The notes under the pieces were generated by a model. It did no database searches. It was not told where the DNA came from and saw nothing but the letters and a program-made list of their open reading frames with translations. Both the position numbers and the translations under genes were made by a program. 64,000 bases of DNA from Apostichopus japonicus (taxonomy: Eukaryota > Echinodermata > Holothuroidea > Aspidochirotida > Stichopodidae), in contig NC_092561.1 in assembly GCF_037975245.1 (NCBI RefSeq), forward strand, positions 12,027,001 through 12,091,000, read 5' to 3'. Every line of letters begins with the position of its first letter. Positions within the stretch are counted from its first letter, which is position 1. Shown here one piece after another: positions 33,713 through 45,622 of this stretch.

Positions 33713-35559
33713 ACAGGTATATATAAATGACTATATGAATAAATCGTGAATTCAGTACAATGCAGAAAAATGTTATTCTTGTTCACAATTGATAGGTTAA
33801 ATCAATTTGACAAGTATTTGTTGCAACTTGCTGTGGTAAGCCTCTCATCTTTCTTTCTGTCTTAATGGCTGTCGTTCACTTTTGACTCAAGAGGGCATTG
33901 AGTATCTCTTTGGAAATTTGTCAAACCTTTACCGCTTAATCTACGGCGCAAGAGTTACCTGAATAATTCTATTATTTTTTTCTTGGGGGGAGGCTGGTGG
34001 GTAGGGGTGGATGACAGAAGTTGTTTTGCAAAGAACAATCCAAAGACTTTTTTGCTGTTAGTCACAATGTAAAGTAATGCCAAATATAGTTTTTGTTTTG
34101 GCCTACAGTACTCAAGGAAGTCGTACTATGCATGTTATGCTTAGCTTAGGCTAAGTCTACCAGAACAGGAAAAACATCAGCTTTGATGAACATTCAAATT
34201 TGTACAGTTTCTTGAAATGTACTGCAACTTATTTAATCTTTTTTAATTCGTTTGTGTGTATATATAGGCCTCAACAATACTATTTAGTCTCAAAGTGCAA
34301 GCAATTGTGATATAGGGTTGTTATACTTGACTTCAAAAGAACGTAAAGGTCATAGCTTGGCTTGTGCATTTAACACAGGTTTGTCTTGGGAAACATAAGT
34401 TTTTATCTGCGGAATGCAAACTTTTTCGGGCAGATGTGTCCCTGGAACGCGCGTTTTGAATTCCTAGTAACTAAAAACACTGGCTGACATTTTTTCCAAA
34501 TGACTGTTTACATTTGGCCACCCAAAAAACATTTGGTGTCCATAAAAGGGTTGTGACCCCAATTTGACTACCAGGGGTGTAAAATAGAATAGTAGTCCAC
34601 TTTACTTTCACCAACTTATTGTAGAACTGCATTTATTGAACATTAGTGAATGTATAAGTGGTAAAATAATTATTTTGAGAGTGCAGGCAATACCAAATAT
34701 AAACTTCAAAAAGTCATACTGCATCATCCTGTATTTTTTATAAAGTTTTTAAATTTCTGTCATCACAGTATGTAAAGTTAGGAATCAAGGCACAGTATGA
34801 AGCATGTACAGTAGCTAAATACACAATGGCATTTCCTTATAACTCATGGGATACTACCAAATCAATGCTTTATATTTCAGGGTGCTCCATTTAATAACAT
34901 ATATCACCAATGCATGAGGTTACTTAGAACAACCAGCTAGCTGAAATTCAAAAAAAAAGGAATGCTTGTTTGCATCTTAAGATGTCAAGAGCTCATCTGG
35001 AAAAGAAAAAATAATCAAACTCTTTATTCCTACCAAAACTTATTGTGATAAAAATAAATATGATATAATCATCCTATATACAATATATACCATAAAATTA
35101 CTATCTTCCAGAACCAGTTAATTGTTTATCTGAATCATCATCATTGTTAATTTGATAGAGAGAAATATCAATAAAATTGAATGGTACTTGACAAATCATC
35201 ATAAGTTTCATGGCAGGACATTGATTTTTATATGTCATTTGTATGAATCATCTACAGTCAGAGCTAGGGATCCCCTGATACCCTGGCCACCATGGATGCA
35301 GAACAGTTTCCACTTAATTATATCACAACACTTAAGAAGAATGGTTTACTTTCTCTGCTTGCTTTATTTTGAGTAATGGGTTCCAATTAATACATACTGA
35401 TGTTCACTGTAATTCTGATGTAGGGTTAAATTTATTACAAAAGGTGATCAGAAGGGCATTCTCTTGACAGTGTAGCAATAATATTCAATTGTACATAATT
35501 TAAACAGCTTAAGTTGATATCTCTTTGTCAAAATTAACTCATCATATATGGCTACACAA
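33713..35559. other. No gene seen
   Basis: AT-rich, no recognisable coding sequence or repeat boundary in 1.8 kb. Confidence 0.4.
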
Positions 35560-35993
35560 TAGGGATGCACCGGATCCAAATTTTTGGATCCGGCCGGAAC
35601 CGGATTTTGCCGGATAGTAAATGAAATCCGGCCGGAACCAGACTTTTTTATTCCCCAAAGAAAATCATTAATAAGAAGTACAACTATGATACAAGGAGCA
35701 ATAGCTTCATATTATTACAGTAGTTGTGTTATTTTGGTTGATCTTTAGAAACAGTGGGTCAGACCATTGAGAAAATTAAATTAAACAATTTTTCCTTACC
35801 TTGAATGTTTTTATTAATTTTTGGAAATAGTTTACATTGATTTAAGTTAATACCAACACCTTTTTAAGGAATAATTCAGGCCAGATTTTGAAAAAGATCC
35901 GGCCGGATTTAGACAAATATCCGGCCGGAACCGGATAATTGCTCACTATCCGGCCGGATAGTCCGGCCGGATCAGATATCCGGTGCATCCCTA
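35560..35993 (+). mobile_element. hAT-type MITE with GGATCC/CCGGCCGG palindromes, copy 1
   Basis: 434 bp between TAGGGATGCACCGGAT and the inverted ATCCGGTGCATCCCTA. Flanks CTACACAA (35552-35559) and CTACACGG (35994-36001) are probably one 8-bp duplication with two later changes. The ends are packed with CCGGCCGGA words and the near-palindrome GGATCCAAATTTTTGGATCC. Opposite-orientation copy at 52328-52677. Confidence 0.8.
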
Positions 35994-36229
35994 CTACACG
36001 GGAAATTACAGTGAAATATTTTACGAGAACATTAAGCTTTTCATCACTTTATTGTCCAGTAACTGCTAAGTGTATCAGAATACCTTTTTCATATAATGGT
36101 ATTTGCACTAATTGGCTAGCATCGGTACTGCACATAGCCAATGCCTCTCCAGGAAGCTGACACTGTAAAAGGGGGGTACCAATGTAGTCTTGACCATGAC
36201 GGTTGTTACTCTTTTCTAGCGTGCTTACA

Positions 36230-36848
36230 GGGACAAACTAAAATGAATGACAGCGAATGACCGAATGACAATTGACTTTGTACAGGGTTAATTATCATTT
36301 GCGAATGACAGCGAATGACAACGAATGACAACGAAGGACAGTGTTGAGTGGAGATAGAATGATTAACGGAGTGGAGTAATGCGGTTATTGGTTTTCTGCG
36401 CAAAAAATGATTTGAGGAAAATTGCATATTACGTGGTTGCAGGGTTTTGGTGTAATTTACGGATAGAAACCACAGGGAAAGTTTTTGTGTGAGAATGCGC
36501 TTGAGTGCTGTGCTTTTTACCTCTGTAGATTTATAGAAAGATAACTGAAGCCGTTTCAAGATTATAGTATTGTTAGTTTCTAACAATTAATATCGGAAAA
36601 ATTACGTTAAATTTACTTTTTAAAATCAAACTTACAATTTCGCCTACTATAAGGTGCGTTTTTATCTTGTCCGTACTTTACTAGATCTAGATACCCACGA
36701 AGTCTGAACTTTGATATCCGGTTGAAGCAAATGTCTGTGCTGTCATTACTGTCATTCGTTTTAGTCAACGCAATTTTTTAGTGTGTACAGTACAACATAT
36801 TGTCATTCGTTATGTGTAACGCAATTGTCATTCGTTTTAGTAACACCC
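36230..36848 (+). mobile_element. MITE with repeated GAATGACA subterminal motif
   Basis: 619 bp flanked by a perfect 8-bp duplication, TGCTTACA (36222-36229 and 36849-36856). Ends are GGGACAAACTAAAATGAATG and, inverted, GGGTGTTACTAAAACGAATG. GAATGACA recurs about seven times near the left end and, inverted, several times near the right. One 126-codon minus-strand frame runs through the motif-rich part and shows no family; it is probably a by-product. Superfamily is likely hAT by duplication length. Confidence 0.75.
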
Positions 36849-36984
36849 TGCTTACATGCCTTCCTTTAAATGCCTACAGTATCTCGAATGTGCTTGTCCA
36901 CTGAATTGTATATGACCAAGGATCTGTCCATTACATAAGTCTTGGATAATTCTCCAAAGCCAATGCATGCAGCCTATAGCCAAT

Positions 36985-37645
36985 ATTAAAAAACCTTCAA
37001 ATTTATGAATCCCTATTTTGATTGCTTGTTAGGCTTCATAGCAATGCCAAAATAAAGTTTCAAACTCATGAGGACTTGTAAGGCTTCACAGCAAAGTCAA
37101 AATAGAGCTTCAAATTCATGAATCCCTATTTTGACTGCTTGTTAGGCTTCGATGGCAATGCCAAAATAAGGCTTCAAACTCATGAGGACTATAAGGCTTC
37201 ACAGCAATGTCAATATAGAGCTTCAAATTCATGAATCCCTATTTTGATTGCTTGTTAGGCTTCAATGGCAATACCAAAATAAGGCTTCAAACTCATCAGG
37301 ACTTGTAAGGCTTCACAGCAATGTCAATATAGAGCTTCAAATTCATGAATCCTTATTTGACTGCTTGTTAGGCTTCACAGAAGTGAGAAAATAAGGCTTC
37401 GGATTCATGAATACTTATTCTGAATGCTTGTTAGGCTTCAAATTAAGGCTTCATAGTCATGAAGCTTTAGTTTAAGGCTTCACATCCTTATTCAAGTTCA
37501 TGAAGACTTAATTCTGAATGCTTGTTAGGCTTCAATTTAAGGCTTCATAGTCATGAAGCTTTAGTTTAAGGCTTCACATCCTTATTTAAGCATTCAGAAG
37601 CCTTAATGAAGGCATTCAGAAGCCTAAATAAGCCATCATGTTTGG
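36985..37645 (+). repeat. GGCTTC minisatellite array
   Basis: About three units of 114 bp (blocks starting near 37080, 37195 and 37308) containing AAATTCATGAATCC, GCTTGTTAGGCTTC and AGGCTTCAAACTCATSAGG. These are followed by two units of about 95 bp containing GCTTCATAGTCATGAAGC, itself a palindrome. The right end reads CATCATGTTTGGTAAGGG, the inverse of the start of the 17.8-kb array. Confidence 0.75.
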
Positions 37646-37851
37646 TAAGGGTTGGCCAAAGTAGTCTTACACCTACTGTACCTTTTAAAACTGTATAAGA
37701 TGTAATTGTCTGAATTATAAAATATGAACCAATTTTGGCAAAGATTAGTTTGGTGAGACGTACTACAGTAAGTAACGTACTGTAATGGTTACAACTACTA
37801 TGTACTAAAGTGCATTTAGTGTTTTAATTGTATACCATAGAGACAATATAC

Positions 37852-39659
37852 CAGCGACGTAGCCAGGAATTTGCAAGGGGGGGGAGCACATTTTGCAATT
37901 GATATGGAGGAGGGGTCTAAGGGGAGGGTGTGTCCCCCTCCCGTTTGAGACATTTTCAAACAATTGAATGTCATTAGATGCGATCTGGTGCAATGTTTTG
38001 CCAGTTTCATCATGATCATATTATCAGCAGATGTTGTTTCCAGTTTGAATTATTCTTTTACAGTACATGTTCTTTTACATATTGTATTACAGTATATCAG
38101 AAAGACAAGCATATTGCTCTTTTACAATTTTTCCAGTAGGATGATTCTTGTTTATTGTCCAATGTCTGGACTTTAATACATTTGACAAACTTAACAGGTT
38201 TTTTTTAATATTATTCGTTCATAGAATTTAATTTAATTTCTTTTATTCGTTTCACACGTCACAGATTTACAAAACAGAGAAGTTTTCTTGCCTCTCTCCA
38301 TGAAAGTGTTTGTGAACGCTGTTACCCCCTTCATAGGTTCTGAAAGATTCTACTGCTACATTCTATATAGAGCTGACTAAGGCAATCAGTCATCTCGGGT
38401 CAAGCAGAGATAAACTTACTTTTATAGTTTATTTAGCAAAATAGTCTTCAGGTGAAATAGTTCTACCCAGACATGTTTTTAATGCCGAATCCCTTTCTGA
38501 TTCATTTATGGTCTCCATTAGTCATATTTGGTAATGAACTAATCCAAGTTACCCTATAGTGCCATTCTATGCATTTTTATTTTATCGTGTTCCCATGTGC
38601 TTGTCCTTTCCCTTAGCGATTTTTCAATGCAAAGTTCTGTTGGAGTGTAGAAGGCACATCATATACAAGAAGTTTCACTGGGTTTATTCCAACTAAACAT
38701 AGACCAAAGTTAGTGTGATTTTTAGTAAATTTCCTTTTATTCAGTTTTACCTAAATATTAAATATAATTTTCATAATCTAGCTATACAAATTTTACTCAA
38801 GACACAATACACATTCAATTTATTAACAACAGTCCCAGATTTTAAGTCAATTTCGCGTTTGTTAAATTAAGTCAAAATTACACGTTCTAATCACTTACAA
38901 TTGTATTTAATGTATTAATTCTTTGGTAAATATAAATTAGGCTATATATGCTGAGTCAATTATGGAAGTATAGAAGTCAGGAGAAATATTACATGCTTAA
39001 TATCCACCCCCCTCCCCCCACCCCATCCCAATTTATTCTCTGATAACAATGTCCTTAGAGTTCATGTTACCCGTCGGTTGGTGGTCCAAGGCGTGCTGCA
39101 TGGATTAGGGCCCAAAGCTTTTTCGTGGTCCTGTTACACCCATGAAAGAAGTAACAATTTAGTGGTCATTTAAATTGGTCAAGCACTCATTGGACCGGGC
39201 AAGATGCATTATGGTACTCTTCTATAATGTCCATTTTTGGGTTTTGTTGAACATATTGGAGGAAAGCTGTTGTCTTGCCATAGGTGTTACGTAGATACCA
39301 TTGTCGAATAAGGAACTGAATAGCATTTACTCATTCGCGAATGTCGAACGAGGAATAAGTATCTAACTTCTCACCAGTGGTAGGTTGTATTTTATTACGC
39401 AGTGGCCAACTGTAGGCTGGTAATAGGCTATAGGCTAAATTTAGCTAATTGCATCTGTCAAACTAAGTACAGTAGCTGAATCAGTAGGCCTGAATGTTCC
39501 GATGGTTATAATCGAGTTAACGGAGCTGATGAGTATTCAAGATCAAAAGAGCACTGACAAAAAACCATGCAAAAACTCAACAGTTTTTAACATTTTTTCC
39601 ACACTGACATGGGGGGGGGCGGGCAGTTGCTCCCACTGCACCCCCTGGCTACGTCCCTG
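37852..39659 (+). mobile_element. Candidate 1.8-kb element with GACGTAGCCAGG ends
   Basis: The left end CAGCGACGTAGCCAGG and the inverted right end CAGGGACGTAGCCAGG differ at one of 16 positions and are followed by G or C tracts. No perfect target duplication is seen. The interior is AT-rich without a coding frame of note. Probably a non-autonomous DNA transposon. Confidence 0.5.
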
Positions 39660-40085
39660 ATATAAACTGAACTTACTTGAAGCTAGCAAATAGGGTCAAC
39701 CCACCCAACAGCAAAATTAGTACATAAATAAACCAAATTGAAGCTGGCAAACGTTGTACTGTACAGTAGTTCTATGAGGCATTTTTTAGAGTATTTTTTT
39801 GGAGTATTCAAAATCATACAAAGTTTTGTATAGTGGAGTATAAGGATCGCAAGATACAATTTATCAAAGTGGCAAGTAAAACATGGTAAGTATGACTGAT
39901 TAAAGGTCAATATTGAGCGAAATTTTCAATTTTTAGTTCGTTCACAATCACAATAATATATGAATATGCCTAGGTAAATTCGAGTGCAACAGTCGGATAT
40001 TCCGACTGTCGCACTCCATTTTTCCAACTATCGTCAGTTTTACCAAGATTGGGGAATGAGACACCCCCACAGTGAAGTCCCTGGT
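39660..40085. other. No gene; contains a perfect-stem hairpin
   Basis: At 39982-40016 the sequence GAGTGCAACAGTCGGA is followed after TAT by its inverse with one mismatch, giving a 16-bp stem with a 3-nt loop. Otherwise unassigned. Confidence 0.55.
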
Positions 40086-41180
40086 GCCAGGATACCTTGT
40101 TGGGTACAGACAATGAAATAAAATGTCAATATGGCTTTAAGAACTAAAACCTTCTACCTTGCAAATGAGGAAGTTCCTAGGTATGAATTCATCAAATTGA
40201 CATCAGTAATCTGGGGTACATACTGTAACTTAAATGGCATATATACATATACCCTAACATATCTAAGTTGCAGCCTAAAGTAGATGCCTTCATTGCTATT
40301 AGAAGTCAAACAATAACATTTAAGTGAGGTTTTATACTGGAATATGAAAATTCACCTATTAATGCTGTATTCTGGTCATTTTGTATGAGTGCAAGGATAC
40401 CTTGTTGGGTACAAACAATGAAATAAAATGTCATCATGGCTTCAAGAACAAAAACCTTCTACCAAGCAAACAATGGAAGTTCCTTCGTATGAATTCATCG
40501 AATTGACTGCGGTAATCTGTACAGAAAATTCATTTCTCACATTGAAGGAACTAATAAATATTATATGAGTACCAGTGTAGCATGTGGGGTTACATAACTT
40601 AAATGGCATATACATATACCCTAACATATCTAAGCTGCAGCCTAAAGTAGATGCCTTTATTGCTATTAGAAGTCAAACAATAACTTTAAGTGAGGTTTTA
40701 TATTGGAATATGAAAATTCACCTATTGGTGCTGTATTCTGGTCAAAATGTATGAGTGCAAGGATACCTTGTGAGGTCCAGACAATGAAATAAAATGTCAA
40801 TATGGCTTTAAGAACTAAAACCTTCTACCTTGCAAACAAGGGAAGTTCCTAGGTATGAATTCATCGAATTGACATCGGTAATCTGTACAGAAAATTCATT
40901 TCTCACATTGTAGGAACTAATAAATATGATATGAGTAGTTGAGTACCAGTGTAGCATGTGGGTTACATAACTTAAATGGCATATGTACATATACCCTAAC
41001 ATATCTAAGTTGCAGCCTAAAGTAGATGCCTTCATTGCTATTAGAAGTCAAACAATACTTATAACTGAGGTTTTATACTGGAATATGAAAATTCACCTAT
41101 TGATGCTGTATTCTGGTCATGTTGTATGATTGCCAGGATACCTTGTGGGGTACAGACAGTGAAATAAAATGTCAATTTCG
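40086..41180 (+). repeat. ~370-bp satellite-like tandem array
   Basis: Units start at GCMAGGATACCTTGT near 40086, 40391, 40757 and 41132 (spacings about 305, 366 and 375). Shared phrases are AAAACCTTCTACCTTGC, CTGTACAGAAAATTCATTTC, GTAGATGCCTTCATTGC and GTGCTGTATTCTGGTCA. Frames repeated on the minus strand in each unit follow from the repeat and have no family. Confidence 0.85.
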
Positions 41181-41188
41181 CTCTCAAC

Positions 41189-41532
41189 CATAGGCGTACG
41201 AGGCGGGGGAGCAGACTGCCCCCCCCCCAAATTTCCAGAGGACAAGAAATTTGGGCAAAAGTCCTGAAAAATTCTGGCAGCCTAAGAGGAAAAGAAATAT
41301 TTATATATCTATATACAAATATGCAGTAGTTTGCCCGAATCTTTTTCAACTTTTGCAACTTGCAAGGCCTCAGAAGTGCCATTTCCGGCAATCTGAGAGG
41401 CATTTTTTGTCAAAAATTTTCTTGTACACTACGCGCCAACCGATGGTGGCGCTCCGCTTAGATAGTGTCACGGGAACTTTCAGGCACAAAAGTTTCTGCC
41501 CCCCCAATCTGAAATGGTCCCGTACGCCTATG
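41189..41532 (+). mobile_element. hAT-type MITE with CATAGGCGTACG ends
   Basis: 344 bp between CATAGGCGTACG and the inverted CGTACGCCTATG, with the perfect 8-bp duplication CTCTCAAC at 41181-41188 and 41533-41540. It sits inside a unit of the 370-bp array, so it is younger than the array. It contains CAACCGATGGTGGCGCTCC, tying it to the GC-rich modules at 0-2.5 and 11-12 kb. Confidence 0.85.
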
Positions 41533-41792
41533 CTCTCAACAACCTTCTACCTTGCAAACAATGGAAGTTCCTTGATATGATTTCATTGACTTGACAGCGG
41601 TAATCTTTGTGAGATTCTCTATTTTGATCACATATGGAATAAACGTTTAGTAAAAAGCCACTTGCGATTATTTTGTTATAGTTATCCTGTCTATAATCCT
41701 AGTAACATCTAGTAAATATCATTGTCGTTCTTTCCTTCTATGAAACAAACGAATGGAAAAATACTAATTGTTAGAATTCTTTCAATTGCTTC
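41533..41792 (+). repeat. Remainder of interrupted satellite unit plus unassigned DNA
   Basis: The satellite unit resumes with ACCTTCTACCTTGCAAAC and fades after about 41620. The rest is AT-rich and partly similar to 44100-44220 (TTTCCTTCTATGAAACAAAC). Confidence 0.6.
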
Positions 41793-42140
41793 CATATGGT
41801 AGCCTAACACCACACTAAGTCAATGGGGCAATCTAGCCTAACCATCTGTTTTTCCGCTGAAATTGTGACACAGTTATAAGATATCCATGGAATACTTTAA
41901 TTATTGCTTTATCCTTCGACCACATGGTAGCCTAACACCACACTAATTCAATGGGGAAATCTAGCCTAACCATCTGTTTATTCGCTGAAACTAGGACCTA
42001 GTTATAAGATATCCATGGAATACTTATGGAATGCATTATTGCTGGAATACATTATTGCTGTTACCTTCGACCATATGGTGGCCTAACACCACACTATGTC
42101 ATTGGGTTAATCTTGCCTAACCATCGGTTTGCCACAAAAA
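41793..42140 (+). repeat. Tandem array of the TAGCCTAACACCACAC module
   Basis: Three diverged units of about 130-140 bp, each with ATGGTRGCCTAACACCACAC, then CAATGGGGMAATCTAGCC, then ATAAGATATCCATGG. The same module lies at 21.05-21.2, 23.2-23.7, 44.2-44.36 and, in the hAT-like element, 48.6-48.8 kb. Confidence 0.75.
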
Positions 42141-42239
42141 CAAAATCACACTTAGCATAGGATTTGGGTTATAAATTAGGAACTGCATAGTACTGCGTCC
42201 GGTGGGTACCCGGGTACTCAGACACCCTGTGAAAACACT

Positions 42240-42480
42240 AATTATGAATTCATTGAATGACCGGTAATCTGTACAGAAAATTCATTACTCCCATTGTTGG
42301 AACTAATAAATATGATATGAGTACCAGTCTATTATGTGGGGTACATACTTAAATGTGATGGAAATATACCATAACGTAAGTTGCGCAGCCTAAAGTAGGT
42401 GCCTTCATTGCTATTAGAAGTCAAACAATAACTTTTACTGAGGTTTTATACTGGAATATTAAAATTCACCTTTTGATGCT
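42240..42480 (+). repeat. Another unit of the ~370-bp repeat
   Basis: Has CTGTACAGAAAATTCATT, AATAAATATGATATGAGTA, GTGCCTTCATTGC and AGTCAAACAATAAC. Truncated at both ends. Confidence 0.7.
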
Positions 42481-43395
42481 GTAAGATCTCATCGAATTGA
42501 CAGTGGTAATCTCCGTGCGATTCTCGATTTTAATCGCATTTGGAATTAAAGTTGAAAGCCACTTGCGAATATTTATTTTTTCGTTATCCCGTCTATAGCC
42601 CAGGGCTCGAAAAACATGGGGGCGGAGTGTGATTTCTCCCTCGTTCCAAAAGAGCCCGCGAAATTGTATTGATGGGGGCGGAAAAAAAATGAAAAACTGA
42701 AGAAAATCGCCCCTAGCCACTTTTTGGTCAAAAATATCAGCATCAGAGCGATTTTCATTGTTTCATTACCGTATGTTCAAGTCACGCAAGTATTTTAATT
42801 CACGTCACAAAATATTACAATCGTTGCTACGTACATACACAGCAGTGCAATGAAGACAAACTTTCGTGTATTAAATACCGTACACAGCTTCTGATGATAA
42901 ACACCACGGCACTGAACTCTGGTAACGTTCAGTGGGAAACACGTGTTTCCAGAGTGGCCGAATGGCGATAACTAGCTTCTGCCAAATATTCAGCCAGTTC
43001 GCCAGACATCGCAATTCAAAGTTGTCAATCGTTCGTTGATGGCCCTGTAAACAAACTTAGGCCTAGGCTCTATGTATTATGGAGTATAATCATTCGCCGT
43101 GATTACAGAGGAAGGGGGTAAAATCGTGGGATTCTTTCAGCCATCGTTTCGAATTGGAGAGGACTGGCGAGGGTGAAACAAAAATCGGAATGAAAATACT
43201 TAAATGTGTAGGCTAGACCTTACCCAATTAAAGTTGCTTTGCTCTGAATAAAATGTTGTGTTACCGGTAGCTTGACACATGATTCTTAGCATGGGCAAAT
43301 TCAGAGCCTTACGTTAGGCCTGTGACCAAAATTTCTTCATTTTGATTTTTGTAAGACTAGTAATAGCCTAAGCTACGACATTGGTGCCATTATTC
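42481..43395. other. No gene; possible hAT end at 42604
   Basis: CAGGGCTCGAAAAACATGG at about 42602 resembles a common hAT terminus, but I find no partner end. The rest is AT-rich. Confidence 0.35.
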
Positions 43396-43700
43396 GCTAG
43401 CCTAACAAAATGTAGCATAGGAAAATTCACAGCCTAGCCTATACACATTTTTTAAATTAACGAAATTTACCCAATGTTTTCATTATATATTTCTAATATT
43501 TTTTGTTGGTGTTGTAATTTGCTAGCCTAACACATTGTAGCATAGGCAAAGACACAACCTAGCCTATATGCATTTTTCAAATTATCGAAATTGACCCAGT
43601 GTTTTTATTATATAATTTTTTATCTTTTTGGTGTTGTGATTTGCTAGCCTAACACACTGTAGCATAGGCAAATTCAGAGCCTAGTCTCAACTTTTTTTCA
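43396..43700 (+). repeat. ~123-bp tandem repeat
   Basis: Three units begin GCTAGCCTAACA near 43398, 43521 and 43643. Each continues with TGTAGCATAGG, ATTCASAGCCTAG and a TTATTATAT-type stretch before TTGGTGTTGT. Confidence 0.75.
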
Positions 43701-44970
43701 AGATAGGCTATTGAAATGTTTTCAAATAGCCCATTTAATGTTCTTCTGGAAATAATGCATATTGTACTCCAACAGATACATGGAAGAGCCAGTCAAAGAT
43801 AAAAGAACCTATCGTAAAATCAGTCATGAAGTGACATCTTATTAACCAGGCATTAGCATGTCATATACTATTAGTACTTTTTTTTCTTATGCTTAAAACA
43901 AGCATGGATACACTAAGCATACATATTTATGACATAATATATCATAGAACCCTTTTAGACAGACAATCATGTCATTACAGTAGCAATAGTTAGAGAGTGA
44001 TTAATAACCAATATAAAATGGCACACGAAATTCATAAAGTAGCACTCGAAATATAATTTACGGGGGCTTTTTGTTGGGGGGGTATGGCACCCGAAATTGA
44101 AAAAGTAATTCGACCCCTGCTATAACCCATTAGTAACATCTGGTAAATTTCATTGTTGTTCTTTCCTTCTATGAAACAAACGAATGAAGAAATAGTTAGA
44201 ATTCTTTCAATTTCCTCCATATGGTAGCCTAACACCACACTCAGTCAGTAAGGCAATCTAGCCTAACCATCTGTATATTCACTGAAATTGTGACATAGTT
44301 ATAAGATATCCATGGAATACTTTCATTATTGCTGTTAACTTCGACCATATGGTAGCCTAACACCGGATATACATGGGGGTATAGTGGTATGTTTGAAAAA
44401 GATTGACATACACATGAATCACATTTTTGTATGTCAAACTTCTTAAAATTTGCCACCTGTGCCCCATGTGCACCAAAAAATTATGTTTTCAGTGTTTATA
44501 TAAACCACTACTGGCTAAGATTCTGAGTGCAGTAACATGGATCATATACATTTTAAATCTTTTGAGTTATGCCATTTTTTAACGTAAATTTATAACGGTG
44601 GAACATTTTTGACATGTTCGTCTGTTATCTATTTCAAGCTTTACTGAGCGTGATATATACATCATATATTACTCTAATTTGGCTGTGAGTTAAACATGAC
44701 TGTATGCCATCATAGGAAAAGGTCAAAGACTAAGTATGTTTCAAACTTTATGAAAAATTGCCAGCTATGTGATGTATGTCAATGTTAGGCAACCGTTGAA
44801 TTTTCTTGCCGTATGTCGATGTTCAACCGTTATTTTCCTATAGGATTCTAATGGGCCATTTTTTCAAAATTCAAGTAGGAAGTTGAAAATTTTTACTCTA
44901 GTTTTTTGCTTCAAATGAGTAATATTGAACATTTCAGAACATTGGAAATATCAATTTTAGGGGTGGAAAA
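43701..44970. other. No gene; one TAGCCTAACACC module
   Basis: AT-rich. A single copy of the TAGCCTAACACCACAC module is at about 44216-44360. No supported coding frame. Confidence 0.45.
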
Positions 44971-45622
44971 TCTCTATGTGATCATTTTGTGTTGGTTTAC
45001 TCTGTATTTGCCCATATATATATATCTATATATTTACTTCGCTCCTCGCTTACCTGTCTCCTCACAACCTTAGCATCTCATTCTACCGTGCCTATAAAGT
45101 CCTGGTAATAAATAACACTGTGCGCCCTCTATGACCGGACCCCCCTTCCGGTCCCTCCTCCTTTTTCATTCTACCATTCCAAGTGCCTACACGCATATTT
45201 TTCTTGTGGATAGTTTCCTTGGAAAATTGTCTTGGTTTTCTTCGACGATCGCCGGAAGTTTTTTAGCTTCGGATCTTTAGAAGTTTGACAGTCCTTTCCT
45301 GACCGATAAGTATCCTTTTTATCAAAAAGGGAGGGTTTTGGGGACTGTTTTCGTAGTGCGTTTCCTCCTTGGGTTGTTTTGCGGCGGGGGTAGCAGTTCC
45401 GCGAAACTGCCTAGGTTCCCGCCCTATTCCTCCCCACGCTTAGGCGTGTTGTTGTTGTTGTGTTATCATAGCTTGTTCACTAGCTTTTCTTCCCCCCATA
45501 TAGTATTTCTCACTTCCCCATTTGGGATTCATATTGCTCACTTATATTCACTATGTGATCTCTATGTGATCATTTTGTGTTGGTTTACTCTGTATTTGCC
45601 CATATATATATATATCTATATA
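44971..45622. repeat. ~62-bp direct repeats flanking a DIRS fragment
   Basis: The stretch 44971-45032 (TCTCTATGTGATCATTTTGT to ATATCTATATA) is repeated at 45559-45622, differing only by one extra TA. A further partial copy, CTATGTGATC, sits at 45551-45560. The DIRS left-end fragment lies exactly between the two. Confidence 0.88.
45033..45551 (+). mobile_element. Solo left-end fragment of DIRS
   Basis: Almost identical to 25042-25558: ATTTACTTCGCTCCTCGC, the full terminal repeat and the leader to GATTCATATTGCTCAC. It stops abruptly before gag. Small differences include loss of one base in GGTAATAAATAAC. It contains a chance open frame (45338-45760) that runs out of the fragment. Confidence 0.9.

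Noticed and set aside
36206-36586. 126-codon minus-strand frame as a gene
   Set aside because: It spans the GAATGACA motif array of a MITE and crosses the left element boundary.
37000-37640. CRISPR-like array
   Set aside because: Units are contiguous and diverged with no constant repeat/variable spacer pattern, and the DNA is eukaryotic.
40442-41035. Similar minus-strand frames in successive units, superficially a conserved gene family
   Set aside because: The similarity comes from the tandem DNA repeat, the frames are disrupted in other units, and no family is recognisable.
42600-42760. Complete hAT element starting CAGGGCTCGAAA
   Set aside because: Only one end could be seen; no inverted partner or target duplication found.
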